From Kutzneria sp044547355 (GTDB lineage Bacteria > Actinomycetota > Actinomycetes > Mycobacteriales > Pseudonocardiaceae): DNA of 64,000 nucleotides. The stretch is taken from the NCBI RefSeq assembly GCF_044547355.1, contig NZ_JBIUAG010000017.1, positions 124,001 through 188,000 on the forward strand, read 5' to 3'. This document shows, one piece after another, positions 33,196 to 41,641 of the stretch. The notes beneath the pieces were generated by a model. That model saw nothing but the letters and a program-made list of their open reading frames with translations, made no database searches and had not been told where the DNA came from. Positions within the stretch are counted from its first letter, which is position 1; each line of letters opens with the position of its first letter. The translations under genes and the position numbers were made by a program.

Positions 33196-34112
33196 ACCGC
33201 CGGCAGCTGCTCGGCCTGGCCGCCGCGGGCGCGACCGCGGCGGCCGCCGCGGTCGGCACCGGCTTCGTGGACTCGGCACCGGCTTCGGCCGCGACGGATC
33301 GCCGGCCGCCGCTGCTGATCGTGCACGGCTCGCACGGCAGCGGTGGCGCCTACCTCCAGCTGGTGAACGAGCTCATCCAGCGTGGTCGCACCGCGATGGC
33401 CGTGGACTTACCCGGCCACGGCGCCGAGGGCTGCTTTCCAACTTGGTTCCAGGCCCCGCAGGACCTGCGCGCGATGACGGCCGAGGTGTCGCCGATCGCG
33501 GAGATCTCGTTGCAGGACAACGTGAACCGAGTTGTGTCGGTGCTGCGTCGGATCGGGCCGGCGATCCTGGTCGGACACAGTCTCGGCGGGGCGACCGTGA
33601 GCGCGGTGTGCAACGCGGCCCCGGAATTGGTGCGGCGAGCGGTGTACGTGTCCGCCTACTGCTGCACGGTGTTGAAGTCGGTCGTAGAGGCGTTCCAGTG
33701 CAAGGAGAACGCCGACAGCCTGCTGTTGAAGTTCCCGCCGACCGCGGACGGCTCGGTGGTGCTGGCCAACCGATTCAACTGGCGTGCCAACGATCCTGAC
33801 ACGTTGGCGCTGCTGCGTGAGGCATACCTGGCCGACGGCACGCAGGCGCAGCTGCGGGCGGTGATCGGCGGGTTGCAGCCGGATGAGCCGTACGGGGTGA
33901 GCCTGTCCGACTGCTCGCTCCAGCCGGCGACCGGCGGCCGGGTGCCGCGCACCTACGTGCGATTCACGCAGGACCGGGCGATGCCGTTGGCGTTGCAGAA
34001 CCGGATGATCAGCGACGCCGGCCGGTTCGACGTGCATGACGTGGCCGCGTCCCACTTCGGCGTGATGACCAAGGCTGTTGAGGTGGCGGAGATCCTGGAT
34101 TCGCTGCGCTAG
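33192..34112 (+). CDS. Tat-exported alpha/beta hydrolase
   Basis: The 306-residue protein begins with a twin-arginine signal (NRRQLLGLAAAGA) cleaved near residue 30. The hydrolase fold shows VHGSHGSGG for the oxyanion hole, DLPGHG, the nucleophile elbow GHSLGG and a catalytic His in VAASHFGVM. Overall it resembles methylesterase/lactonase-like plant-type hydrolases. GTG 33192 is coupled to the membrane protein upstream. The stop overlaps the convergent GT2 gene by 4 bp. The substrate is unknown; export of a folded enzyme implies an extracellular ester. Confidence 0.8.
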   Translation: MNRRQLLGLAAAGATAAAAAVGTGFVDSAPASAATDRRPPLLIVHGSHGSGGAYLQLVNELIQRGRTAMAVDLPGHGAEGCFPTWFQAPQDLRAMTAEVSPIAEISLQDNVNRVVSVLRRIGPAILVGHSLGGATVSAVCNAAPELVRRAVYVSAYCCTVLKSVVEAFQCKENADSLLLKFPPTADGSVVLANRFNWRANDPDTLALLREAYLADGTQAQLRAVIGGLQPDEPYGVSLSDCSLQPATGGRVPRTYVRFTQDRAMPLALQNRMISDAGRFDVHDVAASHFGVMTKAVEVAEILDSLR

Positions 34113-35014
34113 CGACCGGCCCACGTGCGCCACAACGCCCGCCGGCGCACGCGAGCCGTGGCCGTGATCCGGGCCCGGGCGACGAGCGCCGAAGGCAGTC
34201 GCCAGAGCACGTCGGCGAGCACGGCCAGCCGCAGGGACACCCGGAAGTTCGCCCCCGGCGCGGACTTCCGGAACGGCAACACGGCCGTGAGCGCCGTGAA
34301 CCGCGCGAGCTGTTCGAGCGCCACCAGCAGCGGCGCGCAGCGCACGAGCATCAGCAAGCGATTGCGCTCGTTCCAGTGGTGGAACTTCGACGACCCGAGC
34401 CGACTGCTCGCGCCGTGCCGGTGCACCACGCGTGCCGGCACGGAAATCACCCGCCAGCCGCGCAGGCGCAGTCGCCACGACGTGTCGGTGTCCTCGTAGT
34501 AGCAGAAGAACCCGGCCGGCACGCCGCCCACCGACCGCAGCGCCGCCGTGCGCATCAGCACCGCCCCGCCGCAGAAGCCGAACACCTCACGGCCGGCCAA
34601 CGCCGTGTCGGCCCCGTGCCCGTCGGCGGTCAACCGCACGCCGACCGACTGCACGGAGCCGTCCGGCAGCTCCAACGACGAGGTGACCGCCGCCGCGTCG
34701 CCGTGGCGGTCCAGGGAATCCTCCAGCGTGGCGATCCACGACGGGTTCGGCGCGGCGTCGTCGTTGAGCCACGCCACGAACTCCGTCTCGACGCGCGGCA
34801 GCGCCGCCGCCAGGGCGCCCGCGTAGCCGCGGTTGCGGGGCAGCCGCAGGACATCGTGGCCGGCGAGCAGCTCGGCGGTGCCGTCGTCGGAGGCGTTGTC
34901 CACGACCAGGACCCGTAGTTCGCGGTCCTGCGCGGCGAGGGCGTCCAGGCACTCACGGATGTGCGCCCGGCCGCGCCAGGTCACCACCACGACGGTCGAA
35001 CGGGCTTCAGCCAC
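34109..35014 (-). CDS. GT2 family glycosyltransferase
   Basis: The 301-residue enzyme has the GT-A pattern VVVVTWRG, VDNASDDGT, the metal-binding WLNDDAAPN, GFCGGAVLMR and FFCYYEDTDTSWRL, all typical of rhamnosyltransferase-like GT2. A hydrophobic C-terminal stretch may touch the membrane. GTG 35014 is supported by a TACCGT hexamer 8 nt upstream. It is divergent from the GT4 gene at 35030 with almost no spacer. Donor and acceptor are unknown. Confidence 0.85.
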   Translation of the reverse strand: MAEARSTVVVVTWRGRAHIRECLDALAAQDRELRVLVVDNASDDGTAELLAGHDVLRLPRNRGYAGALAAALPRVETEFVAWLNDDAAPNPSWIATLEDSLDRHGDAAAVTSSLELPDGSVQSVGVRLTADGHGADTALAGREVFGFCGGAVLMRTAALRSVGGVPAGFFCYYEDTDTSWRLRLRGWRVISVPARVVHRHGASSRLGSSKFHHWNERNRLLMLVRCAPLLVALEQLARFTALTAVLPFRKSAPGANFRVSLRLAVLADVLWRLPSALVARARITATARVRRRALWRTWAGR

Positions 35015-35022
35015 GGCCGCAG

Positions 35023-35028
35023 ACGGTA
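35023..35028 (-). promoter_or_regulatory. -10 hexamer of a probable leaderless promoter
   Basis: TACCGT on the minus strand, 8 nt before GTG 35014. It lies directly beside the ATG of the opposite gene at 35030. Confidence 0.4.
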
Positions 35029-35029
35029 C

Positions 35030-36133
35030 ATGTCACCCTTGGGCGTGCCCGAACTCGTGGTGCTGACCGATCAGCTGCTCGCCCCCGTGCCCGGCGGCAC
35101 CGGCCGCTACACCAGGGAACTCGCCCGCGCGCTGGCCGCGACCGCGCCGAGCGGTTGGACCGTCACGGGCGTCGTGGCGCGGTGCGCGGACCCTTCGGCG
35201 GCCCAGATCGACGGCGTCGAGGGGCCACGCATGCTGCCGGTGCCGCGACCGGTTCTGGCGCGGCTGTGGCAGCGAGGGGTGCCGCTGTGGCCCGGCGGCG
35301 ACGCCGTGCACGCGCCGACGCCGCTGTCGCCGACCGTCGTCAAGCGCGGGCGCACGCTAGTCGCCACGGTCCATGACGCCGTGCCGTGGACGCACCCGGA
35401 GACGCTCACGCCGCACGGTGCGCAATGGCACCGCACGATGGTGTCGAGGCTCATGCGCAGGGCCGGCGGGATTGTGGTGCCGACCGAGGCCGTGGCCAAG
35501 GAGCTCGCCGAGCACGTCGCCGGCTCCGCGCCCGTGCACGTGGTCGGTCACGGCGTGCCCGAGGCGCTGACCGAGGAGCCGGCCGATGCCGACGCCGTGG
35601 CCCGGCGGCTGGAGCTGCCGCCGCGGTACGTGCTGGCGGTCGGCACGCTCGAACCCCGCAAGGGCATCGACGTCCTGATCGCCGCCATGGACCTGCCCGA
35701 AGCGCCGGATCTGCCCGTTCTGCTGGTCGGCGTGACCGGCTGGGGCCGGGTCGACGTGTCCTCCGAACGAGTGAGATCTCTCGGGTCGCTGACCGACGCC
35801 GAGCTGGCCGTCGTCCTCCATCGGGCGACCCTGCTGGCCCTGCCGAGCCGGGCCGAGGGCTTCGGACTGCCCCTGCTTGAGGCCATGGCGGCGGGGGTGC
35901 CGGTGGTCCACTCGGATGCGCCGGCGCTGGTCGAAGTGGCCGGCGGCGCTGGTTTCACCAGTCGCCGCGGCGACCCGAAATCGCTGGTCGCGGCGTTGCG
36001 CACGGTAGTCGACGAGCCGGCGGTCGCCCGCGAGGCGGTCGCCCGCGGGCGGACCCGCGCCGCCGAATTCACCTGGCGCGGGGCGGCGGAGTCGGTCTGG
36101 GCAGTGCACCTCGGCCTGGGCACTCACAGTTAG
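35030..36133 (+). CDS. GT4 family glycosyltransferase
   Basis: The 367-residue GT-B enzyme has PVPGGTGRYTRELAR in the N-terminal domain, VGTLEPRKGIDVL at the domain hinge and LPSRAEGFGLPLLEAMAAG at the donor site. ATG 35030 is 15 nt upstream of an equally plausible GTG at 35045; the divergent promoter overlaps this start, so the downstream one may be real. It is similar in plan to the next gene, probably an old duplication. Its sugar and acceptor are unknown. Confidence 0.85.
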   Translation: MSPLGVPELVVLTDQLLAPVPGGTGRYTRELARALAATAPSGWTVTGVVARCADPSAAQIDGVEGPRMLPVPRPVLARLWQRGVPLWPGGDAVHAPTPLSPTVVKRGRTLVATVHDAVPWTHPETLTPHGAQWHRTMVSRLMRRAGGIVVPTEAVAKELAEHVAGSAPVHVVGHGVPEALTEEPADADAVARRLELPPRYVLAVGTLEPRKGIDVLIAAMDLPEAPDLPVLLVGVTGWGRVDVSSERVRSLGSLTDAELAVVLHRATLLALPSRAEGFGLPLLEAMAAGVPVVHSDAPALVEVAGGAGFTSRRGDPKSLVAALRTVVDEPAVAREAVARGRTRAAEFTWRGAAESVWAVHLGLGTHS

Positions 36134-36166
36134 GCCATTCGTCGGTAATGATCATCACGGTCGCCG

Positions 36167-36172
36167 TACTCT
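36167..36172 (+). promoter_or_regulatory. -10 hexamer of a probable leaderless promoter
   Basis: TACTCT, 6 nt before GTG 36179. Confidence 0.45.
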
Positions 36173-36178
36173 GCTCCG

Positions 36179-37333
36179 GTGCACCATCTCGACCCCAGCG
36201 TGTTGATCGATGCCACGGCCGTGCCGGCCGACCGCGGTGGCGTCGGGCGTTACGTCGACTCGCTGACGGCCGCGCTTGATGCCGACGGGGCCCGGCTCAG
36301 CGTGGTCTGCCAGCCGCGTGACGCCGCCCTGTACGCGCAGCTGGCGCCCAACGCGCGGATCGTGCCCGCCCCCGAGTCGGTCGCCGCGCGCACCGCACGG
36401 CTGATGTGGGAGCAGGGCGCGCTGCCGCGGCTCGTGCGGGCCCTCGGCGTCGACGTCGTGCACTCGCCGCACTACACGATGCCGCTGGCCAGCCCCGTGG
36501 GCTCCGTGGTCACGCTGCACGACGCCACCTTCTTCACCGACCCCGTGCTGCACTCCTCGGTCAAGGCCCGGTTCTTCCGCACGTGGACGCGGCTGTCGCT
36601 GGCCCGTGCGACCGTGTGCGTCGTGCCCAGCCGGGCCACGGCGAACGAGCTCACGCGCGTGGCCAACGCCGACCGTCGTGTGCTCCAGGTCGCGCACCAC
36701 GGCGTCGAAGGCGACCGCTTCCACCCGCCGTCGCCGGAGGAGGTGCGGACCGTGCGCACGGCCCTCGACCTCCAGGACACCCCGTACGTGGCGTTCCTCG
36801 GCGCGCTGGAGCCGCGCAAGAACGTGCCCGCGCTCATCCGTGGCTTCGCGCGCGCCTGCCAGGGCCGCACCGACCCGCCCGCGCTCGTGCTCGCCGGGCA
36901 ACCCGGCTGGGACACGCAGGTGGAGAGCGCCCTGGACGCCGTGCCGCACCGCATCCGCGTGATCCGCGCCGGCTACCTGCCGTTCGAGCAGCTGTCCGGG
37001 TTCCTCGGCGGCGCCGTCGTGGTGGCCTACCCCAGCCTCGGCGAGGGCTTCGGGCTGCCGGTGCTGGAGGCCATGGCCAGCGGCGCGTGCGTGCTCACCA
37101 CGCGGCGGCTCAGCCTGCCGGAGGTCGGCGGCGACACCGTGGCGTACTGCGGCGTCGGGGCCGGCGACATCGCCGCCGGGCTCACCGAGCTGCTCGACGA
37201 CCCCGCGCGCCGGTCGTCCCTGGCCGCGGCCGCGCAGCTGCGGGCCAAGGAGTTCTCGTGGGCGGCCTCCGCCACCCGGCACCGGGAGGCCTACGGGCGG
37301 GCGGCTGTCCTGGCCCACCGCGCCCGCCACTAG
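36179..37333 (+). CDS. GT4 family glycosyltransferase
   Basis: The 384-residue enzyme has DRGGVGRYVDSL, HSPHYTMPL, LHDATFFT, LGALEPRKNVPALI and YPSLGEGFGLPVLEAMASG, the GT4 donor-site order. The mannosyltransferase-like EPRKN motif suggests a GDP-mannose or related donor, but that is not certain. GTG 36179 is set by the hexamer 6 nt upstream. Its stop codon is inside the -10 element of wbbL. It forms, with the two genes before it, a glycosyltransferase set placed ahead of the conserved wbbL. Confidence 0.85.
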   Translation: MHHLDPSVLIDATAVPADRGGVGRYVDSLTAALDADGARLSVVCQPRDAALYAQLAPNARIVPAPESVAARTARLMWEQGALPRLVRALGVDVVHSPHYTMPLASPVGSVVTLHDATFFTDPVLHSSVKARFFRTWTRLSLARATVCVVPSRATANELTRVANADRRVLQVAHHGVEGDRFHPPSPEEVRTVRTALDLQDTPYVAFLGALEPRKNVPALIRGFARACQGRTDPPALVLAGQPGWDTQVESALDAVPHRIRVIRAGYLPFEQLSGFLGGAVVVAYPSLGEGFGLPVLEAMASGACVLTTRRLSLPEVGGDTVAYCGVGAGDIAAGLTELLDDPARRSSLAAAAQLRAKEFSWAASATRHREAYGRAAVLAHRARH

Positions 37334-37336
37334 TCT
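37331..37336 (+). promoter_or_regulatory. -10 hexamer embedding the GT4 stop codon
   Basis: TAGTCT begins with the TAG stop of the GT4 gene and lies 8 nt before wbbL GTG 37345. Confidence 0.5.
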
Positions 37337-37344
37337 CATCCGGC

Positions 37345-38238
37345 GTGACGCAGCCCGAGCCGAAGACCTATGGCGACGATCTCGCGGTCGTGACCATCAC
37401 CTACTCCCCGGGTGAGGTGCTCGACCGGTTCCTCGACACGCTGGCCAAGGCCACCACGCGACCCGTCACCGTGATCCTCGCGGACAACGGCTCCACCGAC
37501 GGCGCGCCCGAGAAGGCCGCCGCCGAGCGGGACGAGGTCCGCCTCGTGCGCACCGGCGGCAACCTCGGCTACGGCGGCGCCGCCAACCGCGGTGTGGCCG
37601 CCCTGTCCGACGACGTCGGCTGGATCGTCGTCGTCAACCCCGACATCGAGTGGGGCGCCGGCTCGCTGGACGTGCTCATCGAGGCCGCCTCGCGGTGGCC
37701 GCGCGGTGGCTCGTTCGGGCCGCTCATCCGTGAACCCGACGGCCGCGTCTACCCGTCCGCGCGGCTGCTGCCGTCGCTCGGGCGCGGGCTCGGGCACGCC
37801 GTGTTCGCGCGGCTGTGGCCCAACAACCCGTGGAGCCGCGAGTACCGGCAGCTCGACACCTCCGTGACCGAGCGCCCGGCCGGGTGGCTGTCCGGCTCGT
37901 GCCTGCTGCTGCGCCGGGACGCCTTCGACTCTGTCGACGGCTTCGACTCCAGCTACTTCATGTACTTCGAGGACGTCGACCTCGGCGACCGGCTCGGCCG
38001 GGCCGGCTGGCTGAACGTGTATGTGCCGTCGGCCGAGGTCGTGCACCTGGGCGGGCACGCCACCGCGCGGGCGTCCGAGCGGATGCTGGCCGCGCACCAC
38101 ACCAGCGCGTACAAGTACATGTCCGAGCGCAACCGCGGGCCGTGGGCCGCGCCGCTGCGGCTGGCCATCAAGGCCGGGCTGGCGCTGCGGCTGAAGATGG
38201 AGCTCAGGGCTGGTCGTTCTCCGGCAGCGCCCCGCTGA
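37345..38238 (+). CDS. wbbL: dTDP-rhamnosyltransferase WbbL-like (GT2)
   Basis: The 297-residue GT2 enzyme has VVTITYSPG, LADNGSTDG, NLGYGGAANRG, VVNPDIEW for metal and nucleotide, and FMYFEDVDLGDRL. This matches WbbL, which adds rhamnose to decaprenyl-PP-GlcNAc to start the arabinogalactan linker. Length and position (before the mannose pyrophosphorylase gene) equal Rv3265c. GTG 37345 fits the leaderless hexamer. Its 3' end overlaps the convergent QLPQ-repeat gene by 35 bp. RfbB/RfbD in this window make its donor. Confidence 0.88.
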   Translation: MTQPEPKTYGDDLAVVTITYSPGEVLDRFLDTLAKATTRPVTVILADNGSTDGAPEKAAAERDEVRLVRTGGNLGYGGAANRGVAALSDDVGWIVVVNPDIEWGAGSLDVLIEAASRWPRGGSFGPLIREPDGRVYPSARLLPSLGRGLGHAVFARLWPNNPWSREYRQLDTSVTERPAGWLSGSCLLLRRDAFDSVDGFDSSYFMYFEDVDLGDRLGRAGWLNVYVPSAEVVHLGGHATARASERMLAAHHTSAYKYMSERNRGPWAAPLRLAIKAGLALRLKMELRAGRSPAAPR

Positions 38239-38830
38239 GGCGATCGGTCAGCGAGATGCGGCGGCCCGGGGTCTGCTGGGTCGTCGGGATGATGCCCGGC
38301 AGCTGCTTGGTCTGCTGGTCCGGGTCCGGCCCCTGCTGGGGCTGCTGCTGACGCTGGGGCTGCTGCACGTGGGGCAGCGGCTGCGACCGCTGCACGTGCG
38401 GCAGCGGCTGGGACTGCTGGGCGGCCGGGATCTGCTGCGTCGGCTGCGTCTGCGGGAGCGGCTTGCCCTGCGGTAGCTGCTGAGTCTGGCCCTGCGGCAG
38501 CTGCTGGGTCTGAGGCTGCGGCAGCTGCTGGGTCTGGGGCTGGGGCAGTTGCTGGGTCTGCGGCAGGGGCTGGCCCTGGGGCTGGGGGAGCTGCTGGGTC
38601 TGACCCTGTTGGGGCGGCACGGGCACCTGGCCGGCGGCCACCGAGCCCGGCAGCACCACCGTGGTGTCCGGATCCTGCTCACGCGGATCGGCCGCGTCCA
38701 CCACGACGCGCGGGATCTGCACCGTGGGCTTGGCGTCCATCGGCGACGTCGCGTTGTTCGGCGTCACCGCCCACCGGTTGCGGGCACTGGCGCGGGCGAG
38801 TGCTGCGTCGGCCCGGTCGCGGGGGTCCAT
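38204..38830 (-). CDS. QLPQ-repeat low-complexity protein
   Basis: The 208-residue protein has a charged N terminus (MDPRDRADAALARASARNRW), then about 100 residues dominated by Gln, Pro and Leu. Five copies of TQQLPQ at roughly 8-residue spacing and two QPLPHVQ copies are visible. A basic C-terminal segment (RRISLTDRLSG) follows. No signal peptide or membrane helix is evident, so it is probably cytoplasmic and disordered. ATG 38830 follows AGGAG by 12 nt. It overlaps wbbL tail-to-tail and is divergent from the pyrophosphorylase gene. The role is unknown; SH3-like or envelope-complex binding is one possibility. Confidence 0.7.
   Translation of the reverse strand: MDPRDRADAALARASARNRWAVTPNNATSPMDAKPTVQIPRVVVDAADPREQDPDTTVVLPGSVAAGQVPVPPQQGQTQQLPQPQGQPLPQTQQLPQPQTQQLPQPQTQQLPQGQTQQLPQGKPLPQTQPTQQIPAAQQSQPLPHVQRSQPLPHVQQPQRQQQPQQGPDPDQQTKQLPGIIPTTQQTPGRRISLTDRLSGALPENDQP
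38469..38608 (-). repeat. 24-bp coding tandem repeats in QLPQ gene
   Basis: Repeated CAGCTGCTGGGTCTG-like units encode PQTQQLPQ. The array is prone to length change by slippage. Confidence 0.7.
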
Positions 38831-38947
38831 CTCCCGACATCTCCTACCTTCGGCGTGCCGGCCCACCGGGTCCGATGCCCGATCGATCCGCCACGTGCAA
38901 GAGTATTCCCTCGGTCGCGCCCGCGTCAGTGGAGGAGGAAACCCGGC

Positions 38948-40042
38948 ATGTCGTCCAGCCTCGGACAGCAGGTCAGCAGGGTCGACGCCGTCGTTCTCGT
39001 CGGCGGGAAGGGCACCAGACTCCGCCCGCTGACCCTGTCGGCGCCCAAGCCCATGCTGCCCACCGCGGGGGTGCCGTTCCTCACGCACCTGCTGTCGCGG
39101 ATCCGTGCCGTCGGCATCACCCACGTCGTGCTCGGGACCTCGTACAAGGCCGAGGTGTTCAGCGAGTACTTCGGCGACGGTTCCCGGCTCGGGCTGGAGC
39201 TGGAGTACGTCGTCGAGCAGGAGCCGCTCGACACCGGCGGCGGCATCCGCAACGTCGGCGACCGGCTGCGCGAGGACGACGTCATGGTCTTCAACGGCGA
39301 CATCCTCTCCGGCGTCGACCTGGCCGGCGTGGTCGGGACGCACCGTGACAACAACGCCGACGTCACCCTGCACCTGGTGAAGGTGCCCGACCCGCGGGCG
39401 TTCGGCTGCGTGCCCACCGACGCCGAGGGCCGGGTGACCGCGTTCCTGGAGAAGACCGACAACCCGCCGACCGACCAGATCAACGCCGGCTGCTACGTCT
39501 TCCGCCGCGAGACCCTGATGACCATCCCCACCGGCCGCCGGGTCTCCGTCGAACGCGAGACCTTCCCCGGCCTGCTGGCCTCCGGGCGCCGGCTCCAGGG
39601 GCACGTCGACACCTCGTACTGGCTCGACCTCGGCACCCCCGGCGCTTTCGTGCAGGGCTCCGCCGACCTCGTCCGCGGCATCGCCCCGTCGGCCGCCCTC
39701 CCCGGCGAGCCCGGCGAGGCCGTCATCCTCCCCGGCGCCACCGTCGACCCCTCCGCCGTCGTCCGCGGCGGCTCCACCATCGGCGCCGGCTGCGTCGTCG
39801 AGGCCGGCGCCACCGTCGACGGCTCCGTCCTGTTCGACGGCTCCGTCATCCGCTCCGGCGCCACCGTCGCCAGCTCCCTCGTCGGCGCTCGCGCCGTCGT
39901 CGGCGCCGGCACCGTCCTGCGCGACGTCGTCATCGGCGACGACGCCGTCGTCGGCTCCCACAACGAGCTCCTCGCCGGCGCCCGCGTCTGGCCCGGCATC
40001 CACCTCCCCGACACCTCCGTCCGCTTCTCCACGGACGCGTAA
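38948..40042 (+). CDS. manB: mannose-1-phosphate guanylyltransferase-type nucleotidyltransferase
   Basis: The 364-residue enzyme has the pyrophosphorylase signature VLVGGKGTRLRPLT, the KPMLP loop, FNGDILSG and a left-handed beta-helix C terminus of hexapeptide repeats (IGAGCVVEAGATV, VVGAGTVL). It joins a sugar-1-phosphate to a nucleotide, probably GDP-mannose. The same gene in M. tuberculosis (Rv3264c) is named manB or rmlA2, so a dTDP-glucose role is an alternative. ATG 38948 follows GGAGGAGG. With ManA and phosphomannomutase at 51-55 kb it completes mannose activation. Confidence 0.88.
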   Translation: MSSSLGQQVSRVDAVVLVGGKGTRLRPLTLSAPKPMLPTAGVPFLTHLLSRIRAVGITHVVLGTSYKAEVFSEYFGDGSRLGLELEYVVEQEPLDTGGGIRNVGDRLREDDVMVFNGDILSGVDLAGVVGTHRDNNADVTLHLVKVPDPRAFGCVPTDAEGRVTAFLEKTDNPPTDQINAGCYVFRRETLMTIPTGRRVSVERETFPGLLASGRRLQGHVDTSYWLDLGTPGAFVQGSADLVRGIAPSAALPGEPGEAVILPGATVDPSAVVRGGSTIGAGCVVEAGATVDGSVLFDGSVIRSGATVASSLVGARAVVGAGTVLRDVVIGDDAVVGSHNELLAGARVWPGIHLPDTSVRFSTDA

Positions 40043-40074
40043 GCCATGGCCCCCACAGTGCGGACCTGCTGGAC

Positions 40075-40215
40075 GTGCCCGGCGTCGACTGCGTCGAGAT
40101 CGTCGCGGCCCGGCGTGGGGTTGTCGGTGTGACGGCGAAGGCGTTGCGGGACCCTGAGGTCTCTGCGGGCGAGTTGCTGAGGGCTGATCACTTCCAGCCG
40201 GCAGGTGTTGGGTGA
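40075..40215 (+). pseudogene. short ORF or gene remnant coupled to DNA glycosylase
   Basis: An in-frame segment from about 40054 to TGA 40213-40215 reads as protein-like (DCVEIVAARRGVVGV, AGELLRADHF) with GC-rich third positions. GTG 40075 is the first start, giving 46 residues. Its stop overlaps the next start (GTGA). DCVE resembles the core of DUF397 proteins, but the match is weak. It may be a small gene or the 3' remnant of a longer one. Confidence 0.3.
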
Positions 40216-41105
40216 CCGCTGCCGTGGAGGGGCTCACCCGCCGTTGGAAGCCCGACTACCCGCTGGACATCGGCGCGGTGGTGGGGCCGCTGCGGCGTGG
40301 GGCGGGGGATCCGGCGTTCCAGAGTGGGCCGGACGGGGCGTTGTGGCTGACGGCCAACGCGGCGTCGGGGGCGGGGTCGCTGAGGCTGGCCCGGCGGGAC
40401 GGCGAGGTGGTGGCGAAGGCCTGGGGAGCGGGGGCGGAGGAGCTGCTGGAGGGGGTGCCGAGGCTGCTGGGGGCGGAGGATGAGCCGGAGGGGTTCCGGG
40501 CGCACCACCCGCTGATCGAGGAGACGAGGCGAAGGCTGCCGGGGTTGCGGCTGGGGGCGACGGATCGGGTGTGGGACAGCCTGGTGCCGGCGATCCTGGA
40601 GCAGAAGGTGACGGGGTACGAAGCCCGGCGGTCATGGCGGGATCTGTGTCGCAGGCACGGGGAACCGGCGCCGGGACCGGCGCCGTTGGGGATGAGGGTG
40701 CCGCCGACGCCGAGGGCGATCCTGGGGATCAGGGACTGGGAGTGGCACAAGGCCGGGGTAGACGGCCAGCGACGCAGGACGTTGCTGAACGCGGCGGCGG
40801 CCGCGCATGCGTTGACCAGCAAGGAGAAGCTGCGGCTGATCCCGGGGATCGGGGTGTGGACGACGGCGGAGGTGGCCCAGCGCGCCTGGGGAGACCCGGA
40901 CGAGGTGAGCGTGGGCGACTTCCACATCCCGAGCGTCGTCGGCTGGGCGCTGGTGGGCCGCCCGCTGGACGACGACGGCATGCTGGAGGTGCTGGAGCCG
41001 TACCGGCCACAGCGGCAGCGGGCGGTCCGGTACATCGAGGCGTCGGGGTTCAGAAAACCCCGATTCGCCCCGAGGTACGCGGCGAGGGACTACCGAGCGA
41101 TCTAG
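40212..41105 (+). CDS. DNA-3-methyladenine glycosylase (AlkA/HhH-GPD-like)
   Basis: The 297-residue protein has an N-terminal beta domain and a helix-hairpin-helix GPD domain: EQKVTGYEARRSW, then IPGIGVWTTAEVAQRAWGD and DEVSVGDFHIP, where the Asp after VG is the expected catalytic residue. It excises alkylated bases in base-excision repair. GTG 40212 overlaps the stop of the short upstream ORF. It ends 4 bp inside the convergent NUDIX gene. No other repair gene is near. Confidence 0.85.
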   Translation: MTAAVEGLTRRWKPDYPLDIGAVVGPLRRGAGDPAFQSGPDGALWLTANAASGAGSLRLARRDGEVVAKAWGAGAEELLEGVPRLLGAEDEPEGFRAHHPLIEETRRRLPGLRLGATDRVWDSLVPAILEQKVTGYEARRSWRDLCRRHGEPAPGPAPLGMRVPPTPRAILGIRDWEWHKAGVDGQRRRTLLNAAAAAHALTSKEKLRLIPGIGVWTTAEVAQRAWGDPDEVSVGDFHIPSVVGWALVGRPLDDDGMLEVLEPYRPQRQRAVRYIEASGFRKPRFAPRYAARDYRAI

Positions 41106-41641
41106 CGGTAGCGGGACAGCGCGAGGTCGACGAGCTCGGGCACGGTGTCGACGTTGGACGGCAGCGCCTCGACGGGCCACCACTGGAGGTCGACGGACTC
41201 GGCGCTGCGCACGGGCTTGGCTCCGACGGGGGCCCGGACCAGGAACCGGACGTCGAAGTGCCGGGTGGGCAGCCCGAGCGAGCAGGTGATGCCGTGCACG
41301 TCGACGTGCAGGGGCGTGGGCTCGATGCGAAGCCCGCGGATGCCGGACTCCTCGGTGGCCTCCCGGAGGGCGGCGTCCACCAGCGAAAGATCCTCGGGCT
41401 CGCAGTGGCCGCCGAGCTGGAGCCAGCGCCCGACCCGAGGGTGCAGGGTCAGCAGCACGTTCTCGGCGGTGGCGTCGAGCACCAGCGCGGACGCGGTGAT
41501 GTGCCCGGGCTCGCACGAGCGCTGGCAGGCGTCCTCACGAGCGGCCAGGAAGCCCAGGAACGCCTGCCGAAGCGCCTCCTGCGGCTCGGAGTCGGGCTTC
41601 CAGCCGGTCAGCGTCGACACGGCGTCGGCATGCAAACTCAC
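41102..41641 (-). CDS. NUDIX hydrolase
   Basis: The 179-residue protein carries the NUDIX box GGHCEPEDLSLVDAALREAT with EES downstream (REATEESG), the common GGH-EP-D variant of the family. It cleaves nucleoside diphosphates linked to another group; the specificity cannot be read. GTG 41641 overlaps the fbiB stop (GTGA), so it is translated with fbiB. A link to F420 or nucleotide pools is possible but not shown. Confidence 0.85.
   Translation of the reverse strand: MSLHADAVSTLTGWKPDSEPQEALRQAFLGFLAAREDACQRSCEPGHITASALVLDATAENVLLTLHPRVGRWLQLGGHCEPEDLSLVDAALREATEESGIRGLRIEPTPLHVDVHGITCSLGLPTRHFDVRFLVRAPVGAKPVRSAESVDLQWWPVEALPSNVDTVPELVDLALSRYR

Noticed and set aside
38948..40042. rfbA (dTDP-glucose pyrophosphorylase) completing the rhamnose pathway
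   Set aside because: The beta-helix C terminus and synteny fit the mannose-1-phosphate guanylyltransferase (Rv3264c) better; dTDP activity remains possible.
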